64,000 nucleotides of DNA from Acidovorax sp. NB1 (GTDB taxonomy: Bacteria > Pseudomonadota > Gammaproteobacteria > Burkholderiales > Burkholderiaceae_C). Where the stretch lies: assembly GCF_005405905.1 (NCBI RefSeq), contig NZ_BJHU01000016.1, positions 145,150 through 209,149 of the forward strand. Direction: 5' to 3'. The notes beneath the pieces were generated by a model. That model made no database searches. It was not told where the DNA came from and worked only from the letters and a program-made list of their open reading frames with translations. Below are positions 46,510-54,806 of the stretch, in pieces. Made by a program: the position numbers and the translations under genes. Numbering within the stretch: the first letter of the stretch is position 1; the number at the start of each line of letters is the position of its first letter.

Positions 46510-46896
46510 GGGGCTGTCCTGGTTTCGACGTGGGTTCGGAATCGGTGTGGTGCATGTCGAGCTTGAGTCACGCTCGTAAATCTCGATTTAAAAAACTAAC
46601 TGCAAACGACGAACGTTTCGCACTCGCTGCTTAATTGCCAGTGAGCCTTGCAACAGTTGGCCGATGGGCTGGGCAAGGGGGTTCTGAGCAATCAGGGCCT
46701 CCCGGCTGCAAGGATAATTACATGGGCTGGCTTCGATCCGGGTACCTTGGGTTGGGGCGAGAAAATAGGGTGCTGGCGGCTTGTGTAGCGTGCGACTGCG
46801 CGACACGGGTGGCGAGATTCAAAACAGACCGCTAAACATGTAGATCTGCCCGGTGAAGGCTTACGGACGCGGGTTCAATTCCCGCCAGCTCCACCA
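46510..46896 (+). ncRNA. ssrA: tmRNA (ssrA)
   Basis: A 387-nt gene. The 5' GGGGCTG pairs with CAGCTCC of the acceptor, followed by discriminator A and an encoded CCA at 46894-46896. The T arm GGGTTCAATTCCC is complete. The tag reading frame runs from the resume codon GCA at 46602 to TAA at 46632-46634 and encodes ANDERFALAA. It rescues stalled ribosomes and marks the broken protein for proteolysis. One-piece, standard arrangement. Confidence 0.97.
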
Positions 46897-46904
46897 CCAT
46901 ATCC

Positions 46905-46940
46905 AAGAGCGTTCGCTGCCTTCAGCGAACGCTCTTTTTC
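46905..46940 (+). terminator. Rho-independent terminator after tmRNA
   Basis: The perfect stem AAGAGCGTTCGCTG / CAGCGAACGCTCTT (14 bp) with loop CCTT is followed by a T run. It lies 8 nt past the tmRNA CCA. Confidence 0.95.
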
Positions 46941-47055
46941 ATTAATAGGGCGCGTTTTGTCGCAATCACCCCTGCATTTGTAGGTGTGTGTATCGGCCCT
47001 TGATTAAGCCAACCCCACGCCGCACAATGCCCGCTCGTTCAAGCCGGAGGCCACT

Positions 47056-47316
47056 ATGCCAATGGAGTACCTGCAGGGGCTGGCGCGGGATGAGTTGCCC
47101 CTCATTGAATCGGACGTCATCAACATCGACAAGCTGCGGGTGTTGCGTGCTGCGGGCATGGTAGAGGTGCAGTTGCCGCCGGTGGACGCGCCGCAGCAAA
47201 AGGCGCAGGTGCTCTACATCACCGGACTGGGGCGGGCCACCCTGCGTGCTGGTGGCTGGCCCTCTTCGGTGCCGCGTCTTCGACCACTGTGTGACCTGGA
47301 ACCTTCTTTTGATTGA
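47056..47316 (+). CDS. Small hypothetical protein
   Basis: An 86-residue protein that I do not recognise. The start has a good GGAGG 5 nt upstream. The first 65 residues look protein-like (MPMEYLQGLARDELPLIESD, then IDKLRVLRAAGMVEVQLPP), with the feel of a small winged-helix or transcription-linked fold ending in a TGLGRATLRAGG segment. The last 20 residues (SSVPRLRPLCDLEPSFD) look less conserved and may reflect drift. It has no signal peptide or membrane segment. It is a plausible real gene, function unknown. Confidence 0.5.
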   Translation: MPMEYLQGLARDELPLIESDVINIDKLRVLRAAGMVEVQLPPVDAPQQKAQVLYITGLGRATLRAGGWPSSVPRLRPLCDLEPSFD

Positions 47317-47453
47317 TGGCTGCGCGGGTGGCTCACACCCGAGGCCCCGCTTCGACAGAGCGGACCCGCGAGGCGCTGGTGCCAAGGGGCAAGCGGCGCT
47401 CCCCGCACCGTGTCCGTTTCTGGCGGGGCCATGGGCACCTGCGGAGGACCATG

Positions 47454-47732
47454 ATGGTGCTGACCCTGCATATCCGGCATGAAGCTTCCCACCAGTACCT
47501 CGCCAGGGTGTTTGATGGCAAGGTGCAAGTAGGGCGCGCGACGCTGCATGGCCGCATCGACGAGGCCGTAGCTGCTTATGGCGCGAACGGCGATCAGTGG
47601 TTTCCGGGCGTGACGGCATTTGCCATCTGGTACGGTGGCTGGAGCATTGGCGCCAAGCCTTTGGCGCAAATGGAGGATGAGGCGGCGCTGCTGGCCAACC
47701 GGTTGGTGGTGTTGTCGGCCGTGGTCCGCTGA
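47454..47732 (+). CDS. Small hypothetical protein
   Basis: A 92-residue protein (start MVLTLHIRHEASHQYLARVF) that I do not recognise. The ATG at 47454 has GGAGG 6 nt upstream; an adjacent ATG at 47451 would give one more residue. The composition is ordinary and soluble: aromatic-rich centre (GDQWFPGVTAFAIWYGGWS), a final helix, no signal peptide. Much longer readings of this frame begin at 47313 but the added part is Arg-rich and looks non-coding. No neighbour gives a clue. Confidence 0.55.
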   Translation: MVLTLHIRHEASHQYLARVFDGKVQVGRATLHGRIDEAVAAYGANGDQWFPGVTAFAIWYGGWSIGAKPLAQMEDEAALLANRLVVLSAVVR

Positions 47733-47877
47733 GCTGGGAGGGGCATAAATGCCTGTAACTCCCCATATGTCATACGAAACAAAATGAAATAAACCGAAAC
47801 TGCGTCGAGACGACGTAGCGTGTGCCACGCGGCACCATCAGGGTCATGTTCAACACCGTCCTCGAAAGGACTGCATC

Positions 47878-48348
47878 ATGAAACCCTGGATCAAGAAAAC
47901 CCTGATGGGCATCTTCGGCGCTTCCATCGCGGTGGGCGGTCTGACGGCCTGCTCCAGCAGCAACCACCACCACCGCGGCCCCATGAGCGCCGAGAAAATG
48001 GCGGAAGTGCGTGGCAAGGTGGTCGAGCGTGTCAGCAGCAAGCTGGACCTGAACGAAGCGCAAAAGGCCAAGCTCAATGTGCTGGCCGACAAGATGGAGG
48101 CGCAGCGCACGGCTTTTGTCGGCAAGACTGCCGACCCGCGTGCGGAAATGCAGGCCATCGTCGCGGGTGAGAAGTTCGACAGGGCCCGGGCCCAGACCCT
48201 GCTGGACGAGAAGACCCGCGCCGTGCAGACCAGCAGTCCCGAGGTGATCAACGCGCTGGCCGACTTTTATGACAGCCTCAACCCCGAGCAGCAGCACAAG
48301 GTGCGCGAGCTGATGCAGCGGCGCAAGGGCTGGATGGCGCGCGGTTGA
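47878..48348 (+). CDS. Spy/CpxP-like periplasmic lipoprotein
   Basis: A 156-residue predicted lipoprotein with a lipobox LTAC (Cys25) after a hydrophobic leader. A His-rich patch (HHHR) follows, then a helical region of the Spy/CpxP/LTXXQ type: LDLNEAQKAKLNVLADKMEA followed by helices with many Arg and Glu. Such proteins act as periplasmic chaperones or stress and metal sensors and dampen Cpx-type kinases. It stands directly before a shorter paralogue and a two-component system, so a sensor role for that system is likely. Confidence 0.75.
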   Translation: MKPWIKKTLMGIFGASIAVGGLTACSSSNHHHRGPMSAEKMAEVRGKVVERVSSKLDLNEAQKAKLNVLADKMEAQRTAFVGKTADPRAEMQAIVAGEKFDRARAQTLLDEKTRAVQTSSPEVINALADFYDSLNPEQQHKVRELMQRRKGWMARG

Positions 48349-48364
48349 GGCGGGGAGCATCACC

Positions 48365-48694
48365 ATGTCCCCCACGCTGGAACCCATCCACCGCCTGGCG
48401 CAGGGTGTGCGCACGCACGGGCCTTCGTTGCTGGCGGGCATGTCCGATCCCCACGATGAGTTGATGTCCCTGGTCTGGGGCCCGCGTTTCGATCGCGAGC
48501 ATGCGCTGGGCCTGGTGGCCCGGCAGCCCGAGGCGGCGGCCCATACCTTGCCCGCCTTGCTGGCCGCTGCCGATCATTTCGATGCACTCCATGCCGGAGC
48601 CCAAGGCCGCCTGCGCCGCTTGATCGTGCGGCACCGTGCACTGCGCGGAGTGGACGATGGCGGTGTTGCAGCCTTCGACGGAATGAACGCCTGA
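48365..48694 (+). CDS. Spy/CpxP-like paralogue without signal peptide
   Basis: A 109-residue protein beginning 16 nt after the lipoprotein gene. From residue about 26 it aligns without gaps to the preceding protein: DPHDELMSLVWGPRFDREHA against DPRAEMQAIVAGEKFDRARA, then LRRLIVRHRALR against VRELMQRRKGW. It lacks an evident export signal, so it may stay in the cytoplasm or be a decaying duplicate. The reading frame is open and its codon use resembles the neighbours. It lies between the lipoprotein and the response-regulator gene in one likely operon. Confidence 0.65.
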   Translation: MSPTLEPIHRLAQGVRTHGPSLLAGMSDPHDELMSLVWGPRFDREHALGLVARQPEAAAHTLPALLAAADHFDALHAGAQGRLRRLIVRHRALRGVDDGGVAAFDGMNA

Positions 48695-48711
48695 CGGTGT
48701 GAGAATTGCGC

Positions 48712-49398
48712 ATGCAACGCATCCTGCTCATCGACGACGACGCCCAGCTTGGGTCCCCGTTGGCTATCTATTTCCAGCGTTTCGAGCTGGAACTGGTCCA
48801 TGCCCTCAAGCCCAGCGAGGGGCTTGCCCAGTTGGGGGCTGGGGGTTTTGACGCCGCCATCCTGGATGTGATGCTGCCCGAGATGGATGGCTTCGAGCTG
48901 TGCCGCACCATCCGCAAGCATGGCGATCTGCCCATCGTGATGCTCACGGCCCGGGGCGAGGTGATGGACCGCGTGGTGGGGTTGGAGCTGGGGGCGGACG
49001 ACTACTTGCCCAAGCCGTTTGAGCCACGCGAGCTGGTGGCGCGGCTGCAGACCGTGCTGCGCCGCCGCCGGGGGCCAGGGCAGGGCGCGGCCGTGGGTTC
49101 GCTGGAGTTTGACGGGCTCACCATTGACGCCGCCCGCCGCAGCGTGTTGCGCCAGGGCCTGGCCGTGGAGCTGACCGGCACCGAATTTGACCTGCTGCAC
49201 CTGCTGGCGCGGGAGCCGGGCAAGGTGTTCAGCCGCGACGACATCCTGAACCAGCTGCGCGGCCACGAGGCCGAGCTGTACACCCGCGCCGTGGACATTG
49301 TGGTGAGCCGCCTGCGCAAGAAGCTCGAGCCGCTCGACTGCATCAAGACGCTGCGCAACGCCGGCTATTCGCTGGCCCTGCGGCGGGCTGCGCCATGA
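48712..49398 (+). CDS. OmpR-family response regulator (CpxR-like)
   Basis: A 228-residue protein. The receiver domain (1-115) has the acidic pocket Asp8-Asp9, phospho-acceptor Asp52 and Lys101. The winged-helix DNA-binding domain is at about 130-225, with the VELTGTEFDLLHLLAREPGK and RAVDIVVSRLRKKLEP motifs. The stop overlaps the kinase start by four bases. The Spy/CpxP-like genes upstream and the general pattern suggest an envelope-stress system of the CpxR type; the specific name is inferred. Confidence 0.9.
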   Translation: MQRILLIDDDAQLGSPLAIYFQRFELELVHALKPSEGLAQLGAGGFDAAILDVMLPEMDGFELCRTIRKHGDLPIVMLTARGEVMDRVVGLELGADDYLPKPFEPRELVARLQTVLRRRRGPGQGAAVGSLEFDGLTIDAARRSVLRQGLAVELTGTEFDLLHLLAREPGKVFSRDDILNQLRGHEAELYTRAVDIVVSRLRKKLEPLDCIKTLRNAGYSLALRRAAP

Positions 49399-50783
49399 CG
49401 CGGCTGCGGGACACACATGCGGCCCACGATCCCCACTGCCCGTGGCACCGCCGCGCGCGGCACGCGGTGGGGCATTCGCTGCGCATCCGTCTGGTGCTGG
49501 TGTTCATGGCCCTGGCCGTGACGGTGGCCATCACCTTCATGGGCGGGGTTCAGAAGGCTGTGGCCGTGGGCTGGAAAGAAGCGGCCCGCCCCCTGTTGAT
49601 GGACTATGTGGATCGGCTGACCGCCGAGATCGGCAGCCCGCCCAGCATTGAGCGCGCCCAGGCCATTGCCGACCGCCTGCCTGTCACCCTGCGCATCGAC
49701 GGGCCCCAGATCCACTGGGCTTCGCACCCCGATCAGCCGCGCCCCGACTGGATGAGCGACAAATTCCGCAAGCAGGACCACTGGGCGGGCGATGAAAGTG
49801 GTCACAACCTGCTGCAGCGCACCACGGCCGATGGCCACCACATCGAGTTTGGCCTGAATGCCCTGTCGTGGGAGAAGCGCCCGCGCATCGCCTGGGGCAC
49901 GCTCACCGTGCTGCTGCTGCTGACGGCGCTGGCCTATGTGTATGTGCGCCACCTGCTGCGCCCGCTGGACGACATCCGCCAGGGCGCCCAGCGTTTTGGC
50001 AACGGCAACTTCGCGCAGCCCATCCCTGTGCGGCATGCCCACCGGCCCGACGAGCTGGGGCAGCTGGCGGCCACCATCAACACCATGGGGGATGACATCC
50101 ACCAGATGTTGGAGGCCAAGCGTGCCCTGCTGCTGGCCATGAGCCACGAGCTGCGCAGCCCGCTCACGCGTGCCCGGCTGAACACCGAGCTGCTGCCCGA
50201 AACGGCCGACGTGGAGGCCCAGCGCCTGGCCCTGTTGCGTGACCTGGGTGAAATGGCGGGCCTCATTACCGACCTGCTGGAGAGCGAGCGCCTGGCCGGG
50301 CGCCACGCCGCGCTGCACCGCGAACCCACGGACCTCACAGAGCTGGCGCGCGAGGTGATCGCCGAGCTGGGCTCCCGCCACGCGGGCGCGGCGCAGATCG
50401 TGCTGCATGCGCCGCCAGACCTGCCAGCCGTCCGGCTCGACCGTTCGCGCCTGCGGCTGCTGCTGCGCAACCTGCTGGACAACAGCCTGCGCCACAGCGA
50501 ATCGGCCGCCTTGCCCCCCGAGCTGCACCTGCGGCTGGAGGGCGACCGGCGCGTGGTGGAGCTGGAGGTGCGCGACCACGGCCGGGGCGTGCCCCCCGAA
50601 CATCTGCCGCACCTGGCCCAGGCCTTCTACCGCCCGGACACCGCCCGCCAGCGCACCACCGGCGGTGTGGGCCTGGGCCTGTACCTGTGCCGCCTGGTGG
50701 CTCAGGCGCACGACGGCCAGCTGCACATGCGCAATGCCGAACCGGGCCTGTCGGTCACGGTGCGCCTGCCCGTGGTGGAGTGA
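49395..50783 (+). CDS. Sensor histidine kinase (CpxA-like)
   Basis: A 462-residue membrane kinase. TM1 is at about 31-50, a periplasmic domain of about 110 residues follows, and TM2 is at about 165-185. HAMP (to about 235), a HisKA domain with His251 in MSHELRSPLTR, and the ATPase with LLRNLLDNSLRHS, DHGRGVPP and GGVGLGLYLCRL complete it. Partner of the response regulator upstream (overlapping ATGA). The periplasmic part probably detects envelope or metal stress, modulated by the Spy-like protein. Confidence 0.92.
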   Translation: MTRLRDTHAAHDPHCPWHRRARHAVGHSLRIRLVLVFMALAVTVAITFMGGVQKAVAVGWKEAARPLLMDYVDRLTAEIGSPPSIERAQAIADRLPVTLRIDGPQIHWASHPDQPRPDWMSDKFRKQDHWAGDESGHNLLQRTTADGHHIEFGLNALSWEKRPRIAWGTLTVLLLLTALAYVYVRHLLRPLDDIRQGAQRFGNGNFAQPIPVRHAHRPDELGQLAATINTMGDDIHQMLEAKRALLLAMSHELRSPLTRARLNTELLPETADVEAQRLALLRDLGEMAGLITDLLESERLAGRHAALHREPTDLTELAREVIAELGSRHAGAAQIVLHAPPDLPAVRLDRSRLRLLLRNLLDNSLRHSESAALPPELHLRLEGDRRVVELEVRDHGRGVPPEHLPHLAQAFYRPDTARQRTTGGVGLGLYLCRLVAQAHDGQLHMRNAEPGLSVTVRLPVVE

Positions 50784-50906
50784 GCCTCTGCCCCCAGGAG
50801 GGGCGCAGTGTTGTCCCGCTGCCGCCGCCTGCCCGGCAGCGGCCTGCACTGGGGTGGTGCTACGGCCCTTGTGGATCCTTGGCCCGGTGATGGGGGAAGG
50901 GTTATG

Positions 50907-50969
50907 AAAGAAAATGGCCGTTACCGCGCTCTAGTAAGGCGCTTATAGCTATCAATTTGGTAGTAATTT
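50907..50969 (+). repeat. Dispersed repeat A
   Basis: This copy reads AAAATGGCCGTTACCGCGC, a GCGC...GCGC hairpin, then TTATAGCTATCAATTTGGTA. It lies about 120 nt after the kinase stop. Confidence 0.8.
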
Positions 50970-51068
50970 TTTGCTTCTCCTCAGGCCCCGCAGAGTCCGC
51001 GTCGCCTGGCCCCGTTTTTGCTCTGTAGAGATCACCTCGCCCGATGATCCGGTTTTGCTGGTGTTTAC

Positions 51069-51082
51069 CCTGTATATACAGG
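51069..51082. promoter_or_regulatory. Candidate HutC operator 1
   Basis: CCTGTATATACAGG is a perfect 14-bp palindrome. Its core TGTATATACA is repeated exactly upstream of hutH. TGTA...TACA half-sites are typical for HutC. It would control the transporter-hutC operon, giving autoregulation. Confidence 0.75.
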
Positions 51083-51163
51083 TATGCTCCCGGTGTCATC
51101 ATGGCGACCGGAACGCAGGTGCGGACCGGCTGGGGTGGTACTTTTTTCAAACAGGAGCAGATG

Positions 51164-52129
51164 ATGACTCGAACGGTTGTGAAATGGACGTCGCTGGCAG
51201 CGGCAGCAGCATGTGTGATGGCACTGGCCGCACCGGCCCAGGCGCAGGACACCAAGATTGTGCTGGGCATGTCCGGCTGGACGGGTTTTGCACCACTCAC
51301 GCTGGCCGACAAGGCGGGCATCTTCAAGAAGAATGGCCTGGATGTGGAGATCAAGATGATCCCGCAGAAGGACCGCCACTTGGCCCTGGCCTCCAAGTCC
51401 ATCCAGTGCGCCGCCACCACCGTGGAAACACACGTCGCCTGGAACGCCAACGGCGTGCCTATCGTGCAGATCTTCCAGATGGACAAGTCCTACGGCGCCG
51501 ATGGCATTGCAGTGCGCGGCAACATCAACAGCTTTGCCGACCTCAAGGGCAAGACCATCGGCGTGGATGCGCCCGGCACGGCCCCGTACTTCGGCCTGGC
51601 CTGGATGCTCAGCAAGAACGGCATGAGTCTCAAGGATGTGAAGACCACCACGCTGTCGCCCCAGGCCGCTGCACAGGCCTTCGTCGCAGGGCAGAACGAC
51701 GCCGCCATGACGTATGAGCCGTACCTGTCCACCGTGCGCGAGAACCCCAGCGCCGGCAAGATTCTGGCCACCACGCTCGACTACCCCATGGTGATGGACA
51801 CCGTGGGTTGCGACCCGACTTGGCTCAAGGCCAACGGCAAGGCTGCACAGGCGCTGGCCACCTCCTACTTCCAGGCGCTCGACATGATCAAGGCCGACCC
51901 GGCCAAGTCCAACGAGATCATGGGCGCAGCCGTCAAGCAGACGGGCGAACAGTTCGCCAAGTCGTCGTCCTTCCTGCGCTGGCAGGACAAGGCGGCCAAC
52001 CAGAAGTTCTTTGCAGGCGAGCTGCAGGCCTTCATGAAGGACGCCACGGCCATCCTGCTGGAGGCGGGCATCATCCGCAAGGCGAATGAAGACCTGAACG
52101 TCACCTTCGACGCGAGCTTCATCAAGTAA
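51164..52129 (+). CDS. ABC transporter substrate-binding protein (NitT/TauT family)
   Basis: A 321-residue periplasmic protein with a signal peptide at 1-27 (AQA cut). The mature part begins VLGMSGWTGFAPLTLADKAG, characteristic of the NitT/TauT (nitrate/sulfonate/taurine/thiamine-precursor) binding-protein family. ATG 51164 has AGGAG 6 nt upstream; ATG 51161 is one codon earlier. Position in the hut locus and the HutC operator upstream point to a ligand linked to histidine or urocanate rather than a sulfonate. First gene of a four-gene operon with hutC. Confidence 0.9.
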   Translation: MTRTVVKWTSLAAAAACVMALAAPAQAQDTKIVLGMSGWTGFAPLTLADKAGIFKKNGLDVEIKMIPQKDRHLALASKSIQCAATTVETHVAWNANGVPIVQIFQMDKSYGADGIAVRGNINSFADLKGKTIGVDAPGTAPYFGLAWMLSKNGMSLKDVKTTTLSPQAAAQAFVAGQNDAAMTYEPYLSTVRENPSAGKILATTLDYPMVMDTVGCDPTWLKANGKAAQALATSYFQALDMIKADPAKSNEIMGAAVKQTGEQFAKSSSFLRWQDKAANQKFFAGELQAFMKDATAILLEAGIIRKANEDLNVTFDASFIK

Positions 52130-52151
52130 ATAGACGGAAGAAGAACGCGCC

Positions 52152-53000
52152 ATGTCTGCCGTGCAACCCCTGTCCGTTTCTGAGCCAAAAACCGAGCCAA
52201 AAGCCCCCGTGCGTCGGCGCTCGCTCGCTCCGCTGGAGCCCGTGAGCAGCCGTGCCCGCTGGATGCTCGGGCTGGCCTTCTTCGTCGTGTTCGTGGCAGT
52301 ATGGGCGTTCTTCACGCTGGGCGGCTTCGTGTCGCCCACCTTTCTCGCCAGCCCCATCACCATGGCCAAGGAAGGCTGGCTGCTGTTCACCGAATACGGC
52401 TTCATCAAAGACATCGGCATGACCATCTGGCGTGTGGTCGGCGGCTTCATCCTGGCTGCCGTCATTGCTGTGCCGCTGGGCATTGCGATGGGCGCGTACA
52501 AGGGCATCGAGGCGTTCTTCGAGCCCTTCATCTCGTTCTGCCGCTATCTGCCGGCCTCAGCTTTCATCCCGCTCCTGATCCTGTGGGCGGGCATTGGCGA
52601 GGCACAAAAGATCCTGGTCATCTTCATCGGCTCGGTCTTCCAGATCACGCTCATGGTGGCCGTCACCGTGGGCGGCGCGCGGCGCGACCTGGTGGAGGCG
52701 GCCTACACGCTGGGCGCGGGCCACAAGGGCATCGTCACGCGGGTGCTGATCCCTGGCGCTGCGCCCGAGATCGCCGAGACCCTGCGCCTGGTGCTGGGCT
52801 GGGCCTGGACCTATGTCATCGTGGCCGAGCTGATCGGCTCGTCGAGCGGCATCGGCCACATGATCACCGACAGCCAGTCGCTGCTCAACACCGGCCAGAT
52901 CATCTTCGGCATCATCATCATCGGCCTCATCGGGCTGGTGTCCGACTTCGCCTTCAAGGCGCTCAACCACCGCCTGTTTGCCTGGAGTTTTGTGCGATGA
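52152..53000 (+). CDS. ABC transporter permease (NitT/TauT family)
   Basis: A 282-residue inner-membrane protein with about six helices. The permease-ATPase contact loop (EAA motif) is seen as EAAYTLGAGHKGIVTRVLIPG. The first 35 residues are a charged cytoplasmic leader. It overlaps the ATPase gene by four bases (ATGA) and lies 22 nt after the binding protein. Confidence 0.93.
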   Translation: MSAVQPLSVSEPKTEPKAPVRRRSLAPLEPVSSRARWMLGLAFFVVFVAVWAFFTLGGFVSPTFLASPITMAKEGWLLFTEYGFIKDIGMTIWRVVGGFILAAVIAVPLGIAMGAYKGIEAFFEPFISFCRYLPASAFIPLLILWAGIGEAQKILVIFIGSVFQITLMVAVTVGGARRDLVEAAYTLGAGHKGIVTRVLIPGAAPEIAETLRLVLGWAWTYVIVAELIGSSSGIGHMITDSQSLLNTGQIIFGIIIIGLIGLVSDFAFKALNHRLFAWSFVR

Positions 53001-53776
53001 GCAGCGTATCCATTCAAGCCGTCTCGCGTGTTTTCGAGACCGCCAAGGGCCAGCGCACGCAGGCGCTGCAGCCGGTTGATTTTGAAGTGCGTGACAACGA
53101 CTTCGTGACCATCCTCGGCCCCTCGGGCTGCGGAAAGTCCACGCTGCTGCGCATCGTCGCAGGGCTGGACCACGCGACCAGCGGCCGCGTGCTGCTGGAC
53201 GGTGTGCCAGTGGAAGGCCCTGGCGCCGACCGCGGCATGGTGTTCCAGAGCTACACGCTGTTCCCCTGGCTCACCATCGAGCAGAACATCCGCTTCGGCC
53301 TGCGCGAGCGGGGCATGCCCGAGGCGCAGCAAAAAGAGCGCGCCGCGTACTTCATCGCCAAGGTCGGCTTGCGCGGTTTCGAGCAGCACTTTCCCAAGCA
53401 ACTGTCGGGCGGCATGCAGCAGCGCACTGCCATTGCGCGCGCGCTGGCCAACGACCCCAAGATTTTGTTGATGGACGAGCCCTTTGGCGCGCTGGACAAC
53501 CAGACCCGCGTGCTCATGCAAGAGCTGCTGCTGGGCATCTGGGAGGCCGAGCGCAAGACCGTGCTCTTCGTCACCCACGACATCGACGAAGCCATCTTCA
53601 TGGCCAACCGCGTGGCGGTTTTCAGCGCCCGGCCTGGCCGCATCAAGACCGAGCTGGCGGTGGACTTGCCGCACCCACGCCATTACACGATCAAGACCAG
53701 CCCCGAGTTCATGGATCTCAAGGCGCGCCTCACCGAAGAGATCCGCGCCGAATCCATGGCGGCCGATCTGCACTGA
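52997..53776 (+). CDS. ABC transporter ATP-binding protein (NitT/TauT family)
   Basis: A 259-residue ATPase. Walker A is GPSGCGKST at 41-49, the signature LSGGMQQRTAIARAL, Walker B ILLMDEPFGALD, and the switch His in FVTHDIDEA. It energises the importer above. hutC starts 19 nt downstream in the same operon. Confidence 0.94.
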   Translation: MSSVSIQAVSRVFETAKGQRTQALQPVDFEVRDNDFVTILGPSGCGKSTLLRIVAGLDHATSGRVLLDGVPVEGPGADRGMVFQSYTLFPWLTIEQNIRFGLRERGMPEAQQKERAAYFIAKVGLRGFEQHFPKQLSGGMQQRTAIARALANDPKILLMDEPFGALDNQTRVLMQELLLGIWEAERKTVLFVTHDIDEAIFMANRVAVFSARPGRIKTELAVDLPHPRHYTIKTSPEFMDLKARLTEEIRAESMAADLH

Positions 53777-53795
53777 TCTGAATGCGTACCAGCCC

Positions 53796-54605
53796 ATGAG
53801 CGCCCGTCCTGCCCGCACCGCAGCCGCTGCACCCCGCAGCGCCACGCCTGCCAAGGCTGTGGCCGCCGTGGCTGCTCCCGCGCAGGCCATGGCGCTGTAC
53901 GAGCAGGTCAAGGACCACATCTCGCGCAAGATCCAGGAGGGCATCTGGCGCGCGGGCGACCGCCTGCCGTCCGAGAACGAACTGGTCACCCAGTTCGGCA
54001 TATCGCGCATGACGGTGAACCGTGCGCTGCGCGAGTTGGTGGAGCAGGGCCGCATCGTGCGTGTGGCCGGTGTGGGCAGCTTCGTGGCCGAAGACAAGCC
54101 CCAATCCACGCTGCTGCAGATAGCCAACCTGGCGAGCGAAATCCGCCAGCGCGGGCACGACTACCGCTGCGACGTGCTCACGGTGGAGCGCACCTCTGCC
54201 ACGCTGGAGGTTGCCGCCGCGCTGGACCTGCGCACGGGCGAGTCGGTGTTTCACTCGCTGTGCATCCACCGCGAAGACGGCCTGCCCGTGCAACTGGAAG
54301 ACCGCCACGTCAACCCACGCCAGGTGCCCCAGTTCGCCGCGCAAGACTTCACGCAACTGCAACCTTCCGAATACCTGGTGCGCAACGTGCCCTTCGACCA
54401 GATCGAGCATGTGGTCGATGCCGTCATGCCCACCGCCGAGCAGGCCGCGCTGCTGGAGATGTCTCCGCAGGAGCCGTGCCTGCTGCTCACCCGTCGCACC
54501 TGGTCGCGCGGCGTGCCGATCACCGTGGTGCGCTGCCTGCACCCCGCCACCCGTTACCGCCTGGGCAGCCGCTTCCGAGCCGACGGCAACCCCGTCGCCG
54601 GTTGA
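53796..54605 (+). CDS. hutC: Histidine utilization repressor HutC (GntR family)
   Basis: A 269-residue GntR/HutC regulator. The winged helix is at about 34-100 (LYEQVKDHISRKIQEGIWRA, SENELVTQFGISRMTVNRAL) and the UTRA effector domain at about 115-260 (ENELV... and TRRTWSRGVPITVVRC). A 30-residue Ala/Pro leader precedes it. HutC represses hut genes until urocanate binds. Two TGTATATACA palindromes nearby fit its known half-site type. It lies between the transporter genes and hutH. Confidence 0.94.
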   Translation: MSARPARTAAAAPRSATPAKAVAAVAAPAQAMALYEQVKDHISRKIQEGIWRAGDRLPSENELVTQFGISRMTVNRALRELVEQGRIVRVAGVGSFVAEDKPQSTLLQIANLASEIRQRGHDYRCDVLTVERTSATLEVAAALDLRTGESVFHSLCIHREDGLPVQLEDRHVNPRQVPQFAAQDFTQLQPSEYLVRNVPFDQIEHVVDAVMPTAEQAALLEMSPQEPCLLLTRRTWSRGVPITVVRCLHPATRYRLGSRFRADGNPVAG

Positions 54606-54612
54606 ATATGAA

Positions 54613-54725
54613 GCACCCTCTGAGTCGCTTCGCGCCTTCCCCCTCAAGGGGGACGACGCCCTCACTGCGGGGCGGCCCTTGCTCGGCGTCTCTCGCGGGT
54701 GCCGTGGCAGTTCCGCCCGCAGTGG
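54613..54725 (+). repeat. Dispersed repeat B (GC-rich, hutC-hutH gap)
   Basis: It begins just after the hutC stop codon: CCCTCTGAGTCGCTTCGCGC, CTTCCCCCTCAAGGGGGACG, then a GCCC...GGGGCGGCCC segment. The first 45 nt match the copy after tyrA at 38145-38223 (opposite strand). Confidence 0.65.
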
Positions 54726-54783
54726 GATTGGCTGACAGGATTTGAAGAACAAAGTAACGCTGTTTATTTTTCGCTTGTACCTA

Positions 54784-54797
54784 CTTGTATATACAGG
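54784..54797. promoter_or_regulatory. Candidate HutC operator 2
   Basis: CTTGTATATACAGG carries the same TGTATATACA core (54786-54795) as operator 1. A further TTGTAC half-site lies just upstream (54775-54780). The 3' edge includes AGGA, the likely hutH ribosome site, so bound HutC would sit on the leader itself. Confidence 0.75.
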
Positions 54798-54806
54798 ATC
54801 AACACC

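Larger units (their letters stand above)
50784..51163. other. Intergenic region, 380 bp, between the kinase and the histidine-locus transporter
   Basis: It contains a copy of repeat A (50907-50969) and a perfect 14-bp HutC-like palindrome (51069-51082), about 80 nt before the transporter start. The promoter of the first hut operon must lie here. I see no gene; open frames in it are shadows or lack ribosome sites. Confidence 0.7.

Noticed and set aside
46966-47828. Minus-strand open frames across the small unknown genes
   Set aside because: They are Pro/Arg/His-rich with no motif. The plus-strand frames have good ribosome sites, though support there is also modest.
50902-51486. A 194-codon minus-strand open frame before the hut transporter
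   Set aside because: It overlaps the binding-protein gene and the HutC operator, has no ribosome site and has no recognisable features.
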